12,758 bases of DNA from an uncultured Streptococcus sp. (GCF_943912555.1 NZ_CALTUR010000046.1:1-12758), one strand, 5' to 3'. Positions 1 through 6,083 are shown, counted from the stretch's first letter. Notes: generated by a model from the letters alone, not told the origin. A program made the numbers and translations.

Positions 1-22
1 GATACAAGATTGGTAGATACAT
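1..22 (-). CDS. possible start of a further gene, cut by the window edge
   Basis: On the minus strand an ATG at 22-20 follows an AAGGAG ribosome binding site at 31-36 with an 8-base gap, which is ideal spacing. The few codons visible read MYLPILY, a hydrophobic start. It lies after the terminator that ends the response regulator gene, so it would be a separate transcription unit. The start does not resemble ComA, the peptide exporter I would expect near here in pneumococcus. With only seven codons no function can be given, and the call rests on the binding site alone. Confidence 0.35.
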
Positions 23-73
23 AAACCAGACTCCTTTCCTTTTCCTCTTACCTATCTATTCGAAAAAGAAGTC

Positions 74-114
74 AAAAAAATAAGAATATCAGAAAATTTT
101 CCGACATTCTTATT
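74..114 (-). terminator. intrinsic terminator after the response regulator gene
   Basis: A perfect 9-base inverted repeat (79-87 with 106-114, AATAAGAAT / ATTCTTATT) encloses a second short stem (GAAA/TTTC near 92-101). On the minus strand it is followed directly by seven T residues (74-80). It lies about 28 bases past the response regulator stop codon and fits a Rho-independent terminator closing the pheromone-kinase-regulator operon. The stem is AT-rich, so it may be only moderately strong. Confidence 0.7.
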
Positions 115-141
115 GATAAATTCATTCAAATCTAACAGATA

Positions 142-873
142 TTAGACATTAAGGTGTTTTTTTAGTGTTCTTCTGGCTGTTCGTGATACGGGGAAGTGCA
201 AGCCTTCTAACAGGGTCACTTCTGTCGCAGTCATCTCTTCAATGGCCTGTAAACTAACCAACGTATTGCGATTGGCATAGACAAAGTAATCTTTTTCAGC
301 CTTGGCAGCAATATCCTTGAGACTGCCATAAATGATCTTGATAGAATGATTGGCATAATAGACCTTGATACGATGAGATTCCACTGAAGTTTCAAAGGCT
401 AAAATCTCATGGTAGGGCAGAGTAAAGCCCCGTCTTCCCTCAAAACTATAGGTAAAGAGACGCATATTTTCCCTCTTATCCACTGCTAATACATAGTCCA
501 AACAGCGCTCCAGCTGATGACGGTAGTCCTCCTCAGACTGATCCTTGGAAATAAAATCCAAGGCAGACAAGTGGTAGCGAAAAGCTAGAGGCAAGGCCTC
601 CGAGTGCGTAGACACAAAGACAATGCTTGTAAAGGGATCTCGCTCCCGAATCTGTTGAGCAACCTGAAAGCCCCGTTCACGCTCTCCATCAATCTCTAAA
701 TCCAATAAATAGAGCTGGTAATGGTCAAAATACTGAGAATACTTTTCAACATCTCCATAGTTTTTGGCAATATCAATTTCCAATCTCAAATTACGAGAGC
801 GACCAATATCTAGTAAAGTCTGCTCTATCCGTCCTTGCTGGACTTTATCGTCTTCCAAAACTAAAATTCTCAT
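142..873 (-). CDS. LytTR-family response regulator (ComE/BlpR/AgrA type)
   Basis: A 243-residue cytoplasmic transcription regulator. The receiver domain spans about residues 1-125: acidic pocket E7/D8/D9, phospho-acceptor D58 in LYLLDLEID, switch residue S88/T89 and conserved K110 in DFISKD. A LytTR DNA-binding domain follows (about 138-243, with YFVYANRNTLVSL). Length and layout match ComE (about 250) and BlpR (about 245), but the sequence differs from both as I remember them, so it looks like a third paralogue. The start codon overlaps the kinase stop by four bases (ATGA), and a purine-rich GGGGGAGAGGA lies just upstream inside the kinase gene, so translation is coupled. LytTR regulators of this type bind pairs of 9-base direct repeats about 21 bases apart; a candidate pair lies at 4771-4800 upstream of the NlpC/P60 gene. 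Confidence 0.93.
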   Translation of the reverse strand: MRILVLEDDKVQQGRIEQTLLDIGRSRNLRLEIDIAKNYGDVEKYSQYFDHYQLYLLDLEIDGERERGFQVAQQIRERDPFTSIVFVSTHSEALPLAFRYHLSALDFISKDQSEEDYRHQLERCLDYVLAVDKRENMRLFTYSFEGRRGFTLPYHEILAFETSVESHRIKVYYANHSIKIIYGSLKDIAAKAEKDYFVYANRNTLVSLQAIEEMTATEVTLLEGLHFPVSRTARRTLKKHLNV

Positions 874-2216
874 TCCTCTCCCCCTCGTTTCTCATCCTTA
901 AATGGCAATTCTAAATCTTGTCTAAAGGTCGTCTCTCCTAGCTGGGTATCTAAGTTTAAATCATAATGAAAAACCATATCCTCCAAGGTTGCTAAGCCCA
1001 GTCCACTGTGGTTTCCCTTGGTAGAGTAACCCTTTTGACTGAGAATGCTGGGATTCAGTTCTTCTTTCTTACGAGTGTTTTCAATGATAAAACGGACACT
1101 CCTATCGCCTGCCAATAAAGCAACTCGAATCTGCGGATTTTCCGCCTCACTGGCTGCCTCTAAGGCATTTGTCGTGAGGATAGAGAGGATACGGATAGCC
1201 TCCAACATCGGCAATGCTAGTTCTTCTACGACCCCCACCGTCTCCAAACTAAAATGAATTCCCTGCTTATCTGCCACAATCATGGCTTTTGCCAAGGTAT
1301 TACGAATGGCTATATCATGGATATTATGAAGATTAAAGGCCGTGTAGTCCGCCTTTCTCAGCTTTTCATTGGTCTTTAGAAAGACATCTTGATAAATGGT
1401 AGACACCTCAGCCATGTCTTGATTGGCTATGGCAGGTTCCATGCTGGCGACAATTCCTGCAAAATCATGACGGAAACCTCGCACTTCATCATAGAGATGA
1501 CCTAGCTTGTCCACCATCCCTTGCAAGGAACGATTTTCATCTTCCTGTCTCTGAATGGTCTGCTCATCACGATAAACCTGCTCCAAATGCTTGATGTAAA
1601 AGAGCCAAGAGAAAAAAAGAATGAAAATTAGGAGAGAGATGGTCGTGTCAAAACGAACGTAGAAAGAACTATTTATATTGGTCATAAACGAAGAGAATAT
1701 CCTAAACACAGTCAGAGGTAGGATAATGAAAAAACTCTTACGATAGTGGATTTTGAAAGCATCTGAAAAGAATAAATCCAAATCCAAAGACCAACGCTTC
1801 ATTATTTTACAACATAGAAATATTGATAATAAATCAAATACAGATCTATATAACGTGGAAAACGAATCTACAAAACAACAAGGCTCACCGGATAATACAC
1901 GAATCCAAATTGTCAAAAATAAATAACGAATACTCTGAAAGAAGAGAAAAAGATACAGAGAAAGAAAAAAAGCTTCCCCTTTTCTTTTATGCAATTCTAA
2001 TAAAAAAACACAGTAAAAGAAGAGAATGATTCCTATATGGAATAATTCTCCAAATGTTTGACGAGCAGATAAACTAATTAAAAATACAAGGACCCAATAA
2101 CGTTTTTTATAAAATTCTGGGGAAATTTGAGCACCCAAATAAATAGTAGGTACCATGGTTGAAACGACTACCAACAGTATATATAGCACAGAAACTAAGA
2201 ATTCTAAAATAATCAT
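870..2216 (-). CDS. sensor histidine kinase of the AgrC/ComD/BlpH (HPK10) type
   Basis: A 448-residue membrane sensor kinase, expected to detect a secreted peptide and phosphorylate the overlapping response regulator. The N-terminal ~210 residues are strongly hydrophobic, with about six or seven membrane segments, as in ComD, BlpH and AgrC. A charged linker (about 210-245, likely coiled coil) follows. The phospho-acceptor is H250 in GFRHDFAG. The ATPase domain has an N-box with N350 in TTNALEAA and a G-box around SGLGLAT (404-410), typical of the HPK10/HATPase_c_5 group. The ATG has a weak binding site, and membrane segment 1 begins at once, so this start fits. The pheromone gene lies 33 bases upstream on the same strand, giving the ComCDE order peptide-kinase-regulator. 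The specific ligand is inferred, not shown. Confidence 0.93.
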   Translation of the reverse strand: MIILEFLVSVLYILLVVVSTMVPTIYLGAQISPEFYKKRYWVLVFLISLSARQTFGELFHIGIILFFYCVFLLELHKRKGEAFFLSLYLFLFFQSIRYLFLTIWIRVLSGEPCCFVDSFSTLYRSVFDLLSIFLCCKIMKRWSLDLDLFFSDAFKIHYRKSFFIILPLTVFRIFSSFMTNINSSFYVRFDTTISLLIFILFFSWLFYIKHLEQVYRDEQTIQRQEDENRSLQGMVDKLGHLYDEVRGFRHDFAGIVASMEPAIANQDMAEVSTIYQDVFLKTNEKLRKADYTAFNLHNIHDIAIRNTLAKAMIVADKQGIHFSLETVGVVEELALPMLEAIRILSILTTNALEAASEAENPQIRVALLAGDRSVRFIIENTRKKEELNPSILSQKGYSTKGNHSGLGLATLEDMVFHYDLNLDTQLGETTFRQDLELPFKDEKRGGEE

Positions 2217-2249
2217 AAATAAATCTAATCTCTAACGAATACTGTGAAT

Positions 2250-2396
2250 TTAAGCAAAGTGTCTACCCGTACTAAATAATTTATCGCACCATTTTACGGT
2301 ATCTTCAAAAATCCCTCCACCATTCACTTCCTCCAAAACCTCTGGAGTTAATTCTTCAAATTGTTTCAATTCTTCAAATGTATTTTTCATTTCCAT
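2250..2396 (-). CDS. double-glycine leader peptide, BlpC/CSP-like pheromone precursor
   Basis: A 48-residue ORF in the gap between the choline-binding protein and the kinase genes. AAAAGGAG (2403-2410) lies 6 bases before the ATG. The protein starts MEMKNTFEELKQFEEL and ends its leader with LTPEVLEEVNGG. The spacing L(-12), T(-11), L(-7), V(-4), G(-2), G(-1) with F at -15 fits the leader recognised by ComA/BlpA-type peptidase-containing exporters. Cleavage after G27 would free a 21-residue peptide beginning GIFED and ending GRHFA, with a single Cys (C37). From memory, mature BlpC begins GLWED or similar, so the G-hydrophobic-aromatic-E-D start is shared, while the MKNT start of the leader recalls CSP. 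It directly precedes the kinase and is its likely ligand. It could instead be a small bacteriocin, but operon position favours a pheromone. No exporter is visible in the window. Confidence 0.87.
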   Translation of the reverse strand: MEMKNTFEELKQFEELTPEVLEEVNGGGIFEDTVKWCDKLFSTGRHFA

Positions 2397-2414
2397 GACA
2401 GACTCCTTTTCATT

Positions 2415-2422
2415 ATTTTATA
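2415..2422 (-). promoter_or_regulatory. candidate -10 region of the pheromone-kinase-regulator operon
   Basis: TATAAAAT on the minus strand, about 20 bases upstream of the pheromone ATG. A start about 7 bases downstream would give a leader of only about 14 bases carrying the AAAAGGAG site. At 17 bases upstream the sequence is ATGGAA, not a -35 match, which would fit an activator-dependent promoter. No convincing pair of LytTR repeats was found at the expected distance, so control by the cassette's own regulator is unproven. Confidence 0.4.
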
Positions 2423-2449
2423 GATAACTCTATCCCCTGTTCCATCTAC

Positions 2450-2492
2450 AAAAGGCTTTAGTTTCCTTTTAAAATACAAGAAATCTAAAGCC
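2450..2492 (-). terminator. hairpin terminator between the choline-binding protein and pheromone genes
   Basis: An 8-base perfect inverted repeat, GGCTTTAG / CTAAAGCC (2485-2492 with 2454-2461), extends inward through a TTTC-type stem with one mismatch and one wobble, and is followed on the minus strand by TTTTG. It lies about 57 bases past the choline-binding protein stop and about 50 bases before the pheromone start, separating the two transcription units. The T tract is short, so read-through is possible. Confidence 0.6.
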
Positions 2493-2548
2493 TCCTGAAA
2501 ATGGTATATTGGTTAGAGCGTTAACGATTAGTTGTGAAGATATTATTT

Positions 2549-3718
2549 TTATTTAACCACGACCACTTTATAATATTCGTTTGAGTGTGGAGATTCAATC
2601 TTAATTTTTTCACCGTATAAACCATCGATTTCTTTATCCAGATAATCTGAAACTCCTGATGGTAAGCGTTTCATCTTAAGAATTTCACCAGATTGACCCG
2701 CATAGGCTAAGATGTGATAGTGGGTTGTAGCCATACCATCATCAATTAATACAAAGTAACCTGTTTTGAGCTTACCTTGCTCATTTTCTAAATAGTATAG
2801 TTTATTGTTATTGATTGTAAAGCTGGTAGCCCCAAGACGAAGTCGTGCACCTGGATTTTCTAAATAGACATCATTGCCAGCTTTTTTAATCTCTGAATAG
2901 GTTGTCATTGCTGGGATATTAACCACACGATGTCCATTTTCATCAAAGTAGTAGCGATTTGGTAAGTTTTGGAAGTTCTGTACAACTGCCTTAGGATCAA
3001 TTTCTTGTCCTTCTTCTTTATTATCCACTAAAGCTAAGGTAGTATTTGCAACCTCATCTCCATATTTATTAGAAAACTTCTTGAACTCTGGTCTGATATA
3101 CCAAGCATTTTTTTCAATAATAACATCGTCACCTTTAGCATTTAGCAAATATTCTTGCCCATCTCCAAGTTTGACAATATCATGAATATTGTATCCAGCA
3201 TCTTTTCTATTTGCTAGATAGCCATCCTTACCAATGACATAACTTTCCCCATCACTGGCTGGAACAGCTCTATCTGCGACCATAGCACCTGATTTTTCAA
3301 AGTAAGACCATTTACCATTTGCAGTCGCCCATCCTGTTGCCATAGCACCACTGCCTTTGAGGTAATACCATGTAGACCCTTCTTGGTACCAACCTGTACG
3401 CATGGCGCCACTATCTGCTAGGGAGTACCATGTGCTACCTTCCTTGTACCAGCCAGTACGCATAGCGCCACTATCTGCTAGGGAATACCATGTATTTCCG
3501 TCTTTGAGCCAGCCTGTCTGCATGTTACCAGAACCGTCAAAGTGGTACCAAGAACCAGCATTTTGCACCCATTTATCCTTAGCGAGGCTGCCATCTTGAG
3601 AAAGATTCCAGTCAGACCCATTTTTAACCCAAGTATCTGCAGCCTGTGCTTGGTTGATAGACAAAAGTAGACCAGCACCTGCAAGCAAACCAAGAGTGAG
3701 TAGTTTAGATTTTTTCAT
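2549..3718 (-). CDS. secreted choline-binding protein with unrecognised C-terminal domain
   Basis: A 389-residue surface protein. Residues 1-26 are a signal peptide (MKKSKLLTLG..., AQA at the cleavage site). Six 20-residue choline-binding repeats follow in exact register, with W at 30, 50, 70, 90, 110 and 130 (pattern W...G.WY.L..SGAM.TG). These should hold it non-covalently on choline of the teichoic acids. Residues ~150-389 form a domain I do not recognise: rich in Tyr, Asn and short alternating strands, probably beta, with no visible hydrolase motif and no LPXTG. Start choice: the ATG at 3724 lies only two bases after GGAGG, whereas the ATG at 3718 has an 8-base gap and begins a normal signal peptide, so 3718 is preferred. 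It has its own sigma-70-type promoter. It could be an adhesin, or an immunity or modulator partner of the neighbouring hydrolase; neither is shown. Confidence 0.9.
   Translation of the reverse strand: MKKSKLLTLGLLAGAGLLLSINQAQAADTWVKNGSDWNLSQDGSLAKDKWVQNAGSWYHFDGSGNMQTGWLKDGNTWYSLADSGAMRTGWYKEGSTWYSLADSGAMRTGWYQEGSTWYYLKGSGAMATGWATANGKWSYFEKSGAMVADRAVPASDGESYVIGKDGYLANRKDAGYNIHDIVKLGDGQEYLLNAKGDDVIIEKNAWYIRPEFKKFSNKYGDEVANTTLALVDNKEEGQEIDPKAVVQNFQNLPNRYYFDENGHRVVNIPAMTTYSEIKKAGNDVYLENPGARLRLGATSFTINNNKLYYLENEQGKLKTGYFVLIDDGMATTHYHILAYAGQSGEILKMKRLPSGVSDYLDKEIDGLYGEKIKIESPHSNEYYKVVVVK
3400..3494. repeat. near-identical tandem repeat, 60-base period, inside the choline-binding region
   Basis: Two copies of a 35-base stretch (3400-3434 and 3460-3494) differ at only two positions and lie exactly 60 bases apart, matching the 20-residue protein repeat WYSLADSGAMRTG. 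The other repeat units of the gene are more diverged. This points to recent duplication or gene conversion within the array and makes the copy number prone to change by recombination. Confidence 0.85.
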
Positions 3719-3726
3719 AGCCATTT

Positions 3727-3763
3727 CCTCCTTTATTGAATAGCTATAGGAGGGCTTCCCCTC
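3727..3763 (-). promoter_or_regulatory. 5' leader with alternative hairpins over the ribosome binding site
   Basis: In the transcript of the choline-binding protein gene, GAGGG/CCCTC (3759-3763 with 3750-3754) can form a hairpin with loop GAAG, flanked by a 7-base ATAGCTA/TAGCTAT pair. The 3' arm contains CCTCCT (3748-3753), exactly complementary to the AGGAGG ribosome binding site (3727-3732). The two pairings exclude each other, so the leader could switch between an open and a covered binding site. This is seen only as base complementarity. Confidence 0.35.
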
Positions 3764-3776
3764 TTTATTTAGCTAT

Positions 3777-3805
3777 ATTCTAATACTTTTCATTGTCAAA
3801 GTCAA
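3777..3805 (-). promoter_or_regulatory. promoter of the choline-binding protein gene
   Basis: TTGACT (3800-3805), a 17-base spacer and TAGAAT (3777-3782) give a good housekeeping sigma-A promoter. It lies between the NlpC/P60 gene and this gene, so this gene can be expressed separately from the hydrolase. Its -35 directly abuts the inverted repeat at 3806-3833. Confidence 0.75.
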
Positions 3806-3833
3806 TAATATTGTGAAAAATTAGACAATATTA
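3806..3833. repeat. inverted repeat over the NlpC/P60 gene stop codon
   Basis: A perfect 9-base inverted repeat (TAATATTGT / ACAATATTA, arms 3806-3814 and 3825-3833) with a 10-base loop. It includes the hydrolase stop codon and ends exactly where the next gene's -35 begins. No T run follows on either strand, so it is a poor terminator; it might be a weak one or an operator for the downstream promoter. Confidence 0.5.
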
Positions 3834-4682
3834 CCAATATCTACGAATTGTATTTTGAGTAATGCCATATTGATCCATATAAGAAACATATCGGCCTGGA
3901 TATGGAGCATGAACAACCTTTCCACCACCAACATAAATACCTACATGATCATTTGTCTCTTCACTATTATACAAAATCAAATCTCCAGCTTGTTGAGAAC
4001 CATTACTTACATAACTTCCTCCTGTTGCTTGATCATAGGTTACTCTAGGAATACTAATATCAAACTTAGCATGAATAGCCATCGTAAATCCTGAGCAATC
4101 TACGCCACTATCCAAATCTGCCCCACCCCAAACATAGGGGATTTTACCTACAAATGTCTCGGCATATTCACCAAGTGCCTGTCCACGATTTTCTACCCAT
4201 ACACCACTGTCTCTAAAGAAGTATGGTGTACCATTCACACGTTGATAACCAGTGACCATAGCACCACTAGCAGATAAGTAGTAATAATTACCATCAGGTT
4301 GAATCCAAGTATTTTCTTTCATCCATCCTTGGTCATCAAAATAGTACCACTTCCCATCTAATTGTTCCCAATTTTTAGCATAACCACCTGAACCGTATTT
4401 AAACCACCATTTACCATTGGTTTGCATCCATGTTCCTTTCGGATCACGATATTGATTGAAAACTTTCTTCTCTTGATTGCCCTCTGCTTGAGTTTCTTTA
4501 TCTTCAAAACCAATCAATTTTACTTGATCAGCTTCTTCAGCTTTTATCTTTCCTTGATTAACTAATTGAGTAATCGCTTCTTTCTCACTTGCTGATGGAG
4601 AATCAGCATAGGCCACAGTAGTATTTGCTAGAAGAACGCCTCCTGCAAGAACTAACAAACTAGAATAAAGATATTTTTTCAT
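3831..4682 (-). CDS. secreted choline-binding NlpC/P60 peptidoglycan hydrolase
   Basis: A 283-residue exported enzyme. Residues 1-26 are a signal peptide ending AYA. Residues 27-80 are a charged linker. About four choline-binding repeats occupy 84-165 (KWWFKYGSGG, KWYYFDDQGW, GNYYYLSASGAM). Residues ~168-283 are a complete NlpC/P60 domain: catalytic C196 in GVDCSGFT after YVWGG, H246 in NDHVGIYVGG, and third-site H258 in VVHAP. The family cleaves peptide bonds in peptidoglycan stems or cross-bridges; the exact bond cannot be told. The order, binding repeats first and catalytic domain last, is the reverse of competence-induced CbpD and of the Dp-1 phage amidase as I remember them. The ATG has AAAGGA 8 bases upstream. 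Its promoter carries a candidate LytTR operator, so the regulator encoded downstream may control it. It lacks an anchor other than choline binding. Confidence 0.92.
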   Translation of the reverse strand: MKKYLYSSLLVLAGGVLLANTTVAYADSPSASEKEAITQLVNQGKIKAEEADQVKLIGFEDKETQAEGNQEKKVFNQYRDPKGTWMQTNGKWWFKYGSGGYAKNWEQLDGKWYYFDDQGWMKENTWIQPDGNYYYLSASGAMVTGYQRVNGTPYFFRDSGVWVENRGQALGEYAETFVGKIPYVWGGADLDSGVDCSGFTMAIHAKFDISIPRVTYDQATGGSYVSNGSQQAGDLILYNSEETNDHVGIYVGGGKVVHAPYPGRYVSYMDQYGITQNTIRRYW

Positions 4683-4733
4683 CGTGAAAATCCTTTCTTT
4701 TTCTCCTTTTTGGAGATTGATTTTTCTAATTTT

Positions 4734-4800
4734 ATTATATCCCTTATTTGTCCTCAGATTTCTACTGTCCCTAGAAAGACTAAATCTGTTCCTAAACGGT
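4734..4800 (-). promoter_or_regulatory. candidate LytTR-regulated promoter of the NlpC/P60 gene
   Basis: On the minus strand, ACCGTTTAG (4792-4800) matches the published LytTR consensus [TA][AC][CA]GTTN[AG][TG] at every position. Exactly 21 bases on lies a second copy, extended as TCTTTCTAGGGACAG (4765-4779) against ACCGTTTAGGAACAG (4786-4800), identical at 10 of 15 positions. A perfect TATAAT follows (4734-4739), 25 bases past the second copy, but the -35 place holds GAAATC, no match. Paired repeats on one face of the helix with an absent -35 is the classic layout for activation by ComE, BlpR or AgrA-type regulators. The second nine bases alone match poorly, so half the site is weak. Confidence 0.6.
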
Positions 4801-4814
4801 CATTTAAACCAAAT

Positions 4815-4842
4815 AAAAAATTCCAAAGCAAATGCCTTGGAA
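4815..4842 (-). terminator. intrinsic terminator after acpP
   Basis: TTCCAAGGC, loop ATTT, GCTTTGGAA forms a 9-base-pair stem with one G-T wobble, followed by six T residues on the minus strand (4815-4820). It begins about 9 bases past the acpP stop and closes the araT-recO-plsX-acpP operon, isolating it from the hydrolase gene. Confidence 0.9.
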
Positions 4843-4851
4843 CTCCGATTT

Positions 4852-5085
4852 CTATTTTGCTTGAATAATCTTAACCACATCCCCTACACTTTGGAGTTGA
4901 TCAATTTCCTCATCGCTGATTTCGATATTAAATTCATCTTCCAGTGTCAAGATAAACTCCATCAAGTCAACTGAGTCCGCATCCAAATCGTCTTTCAGAC
5001 TCAAGGATTCTGTCACGACAAAGTCTTCTCCCTGTCGCTCTTGGATAATGGTCACAATACGGTCAAAAATTTCTTTTTCTGTCAT
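4852..5085 (-). CDS. acpP: acyl carrier protein
   Basis: A 77-residue acidic protein that carries acyl chains on phosphopantetheine for fatty acid and phospholipid synthesis. The attachment residue is S38 in DADSVDLMEF, the conserved DS(L/V) motif, and the rest fits the four-helix ACP fold. The gene starts five bases after the plsX stop, with AGGAGA upstream inside the plsX end. Pairing with plsX makes biological sense, because PlsX takes acyl groups from acyl-ACP. Streptococci usually have another ACP gene in the fab cluster, so this is probably one of two and its precise share of the work is not visible here. Confidence 0.95.
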   Translation of the reverse strand: MTEKEIFDRIVTIIQERQGEDFVVTESLSLKDDLDADSVDLMEFILTLEDEFNIEISDEEIDQLQSVGDVVKIIQAK

Positions 5086-5090
5086 CTCTT

Positions 5091-6083
5091 TTATTCTCCT
5101 GAAAATTCACGCGCAGTCTGGGCAACTACGTCTGTTTCTAGCATGGTACGAATCTGGCGAATTGTACTATAAACAGCCTTGGCATCGCTTGAACCATGAG
5201 TCTTGACAACAGGTGCCTTGACACCAAACAGGACTGCTCCACCAACATCTGAGTAATTGAGCTGTTTTTTCAAACCTCTGAGGCTGTCCTTGAGAAGGAG
5301 TGCGCCTAGTTTCGCTCGAAGACCACCACCTATAATAGCTGTCTTGAGCAAGCCCATGATTCCCATGGCTGTCCCTTCAATGGATTTGAGCACAGCGTTT
5401 CCCGTGAAACCATCTGCCACAACAACATCTGCAACGCCATTCATCAAATCACGTGCTTCCACGTTTCCGATAAAGTTCAAACTTTCATCAGCCGCCAGTA
5501 ATTCATAGGTTTCCTTACGAAGCGGGTCGCCCTTACTACTCTCTGTTCCGTTGTTGAGCAAGCCAACACGTGGTTGCGTAATGCCACGAACATTTTTAGC
5601 ATAGAAGGAGCCTAGAACCGCGTATTGATGGAGGTGCTGGGCTGTATTTTCTGCATTAGCACCGAGGTCCAGCATGTCAAAACCTTTCCCATCAATAGTC
5701 GGCAAGGTTGACATAAGCCCAGGGCGATCGATATTCTTGATACGACCCACGATGAAAAATCCTGCTGCTAGTAAAGCACCTGTATTCCCAGCCGAGAGTA
5801 TAGCATCTGCCTCTCCATCTTTGACAGCCTTCGCCGCCAAGACCATACTGGCATTTTTCTTCTTCCGAATAGCTCTCGTAGGTTCATCGCCTGAATCAAT
5901 CTTCTCATCCGTATGGATAATGCTGACGCGCTCTGTCGCTGTCAAATATTGCTTGATTTTAGCTTCATCTCCGTAGAGTTGAACCTCAATATCTGAAAAG
6001 TCAGTCAGGGCTTGATTGACACCCTCAACGATGGCCTGAGGTGCATAATCGCCCCCCATTGCATCTACTGCGATTTTTTTCAT
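5091..6083 (-). CDS. plsX: phosphate acyltransferase PlsX
   Basis: A 330-residue peripheral membrane enzyme that makes acyl-phosphate from acyl-ACP and phosphate, the first step of phosphatidic acid synthesis by the PlsX/PlsY route. Family features are visible: the start [15 protein letters not shown], a [12 protein letters not shown] motif near residues 97-108, DLGANAE, and [17 protein letters not shown]. Length is normal. The ATG overlaps the recO stop by four bases (ATGA), so expression is coupled to recO. The immediate downstream gene, acpP, encodes its acyl donor. Confidence 0.97.
   Translation of the reverse strand: MKKIAVDAMGGDYAPQAIVEGVNQALTDFSDIEVQLYGDEAKIKQYLTATERVSIIHTDEKIDSGDEPTRAIRKKKNASMVLAAKAVKDGEADAILSAGNTGALLAAGFFIVGRIKNIDRPGLMSTLPTIDGKGFDMLDLGANAENTAQHLHQYAVLGSFYAKNVRGITQPRVGLLNNGTESSKGDPLRKETYELLAADESLNFIGNVEARDLMNGVADVVVADGFTGNAVLKSIEGTAMGIMGLLKTAIIGGGLRAKLGALLLKDSLRGLKKQLNYSDVGGAVLFGVKAPVVKTHGSSDAKAVYSTIRQIRTMLETDVVAQTAREFSGE

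Noticed and set aside
1823..2029. Plus-strand frame opposite the kinase membrane region
   Set aside because: Low-complexity antisense frame with no ribosome binding site; the kinase frame is fully conserved in features.
2497..2528. Possible LytTR repeat pair upstream of the pheromone gene (ATCGTTAAC and ACCATTTTC on the minus strand)
   Set aside because: The copies match the consensus at only about 7 and 6 of 9 positions, are 23 rather than 21 bases apart, and lie upstream of a terminator-like hairpin, too far from the best -10.
3360..3560. Regular repeats resembling a CRISPR array
   Set aside because: The 60-base periodicity encodes 20-residue choline-binding units in frame; there are no unique spacers between constant repeats.
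3719..3724. ATG at 3724 as start of the choline-binding protein
   Set aside because: Only two bases separate it from GGAGG; the ATG at 3718 has proper spacing and starts a normal signal peptide.
3841..3850. TACGAATT resembling a competence sigma (cin-box) element
   Set aside because: One mismatch to TACGAATA, inside the 3' coding end of the hydrolase on the plus strand with no gene behind it.
4684..4974. 96-codon plus-strand frame across the acpP end and the hydrolase promoter
   Set aside because: It runs antisense through acpP, its terminator and the promoter, with no binding site and a composition typical of AT-rich non-coding DNA.
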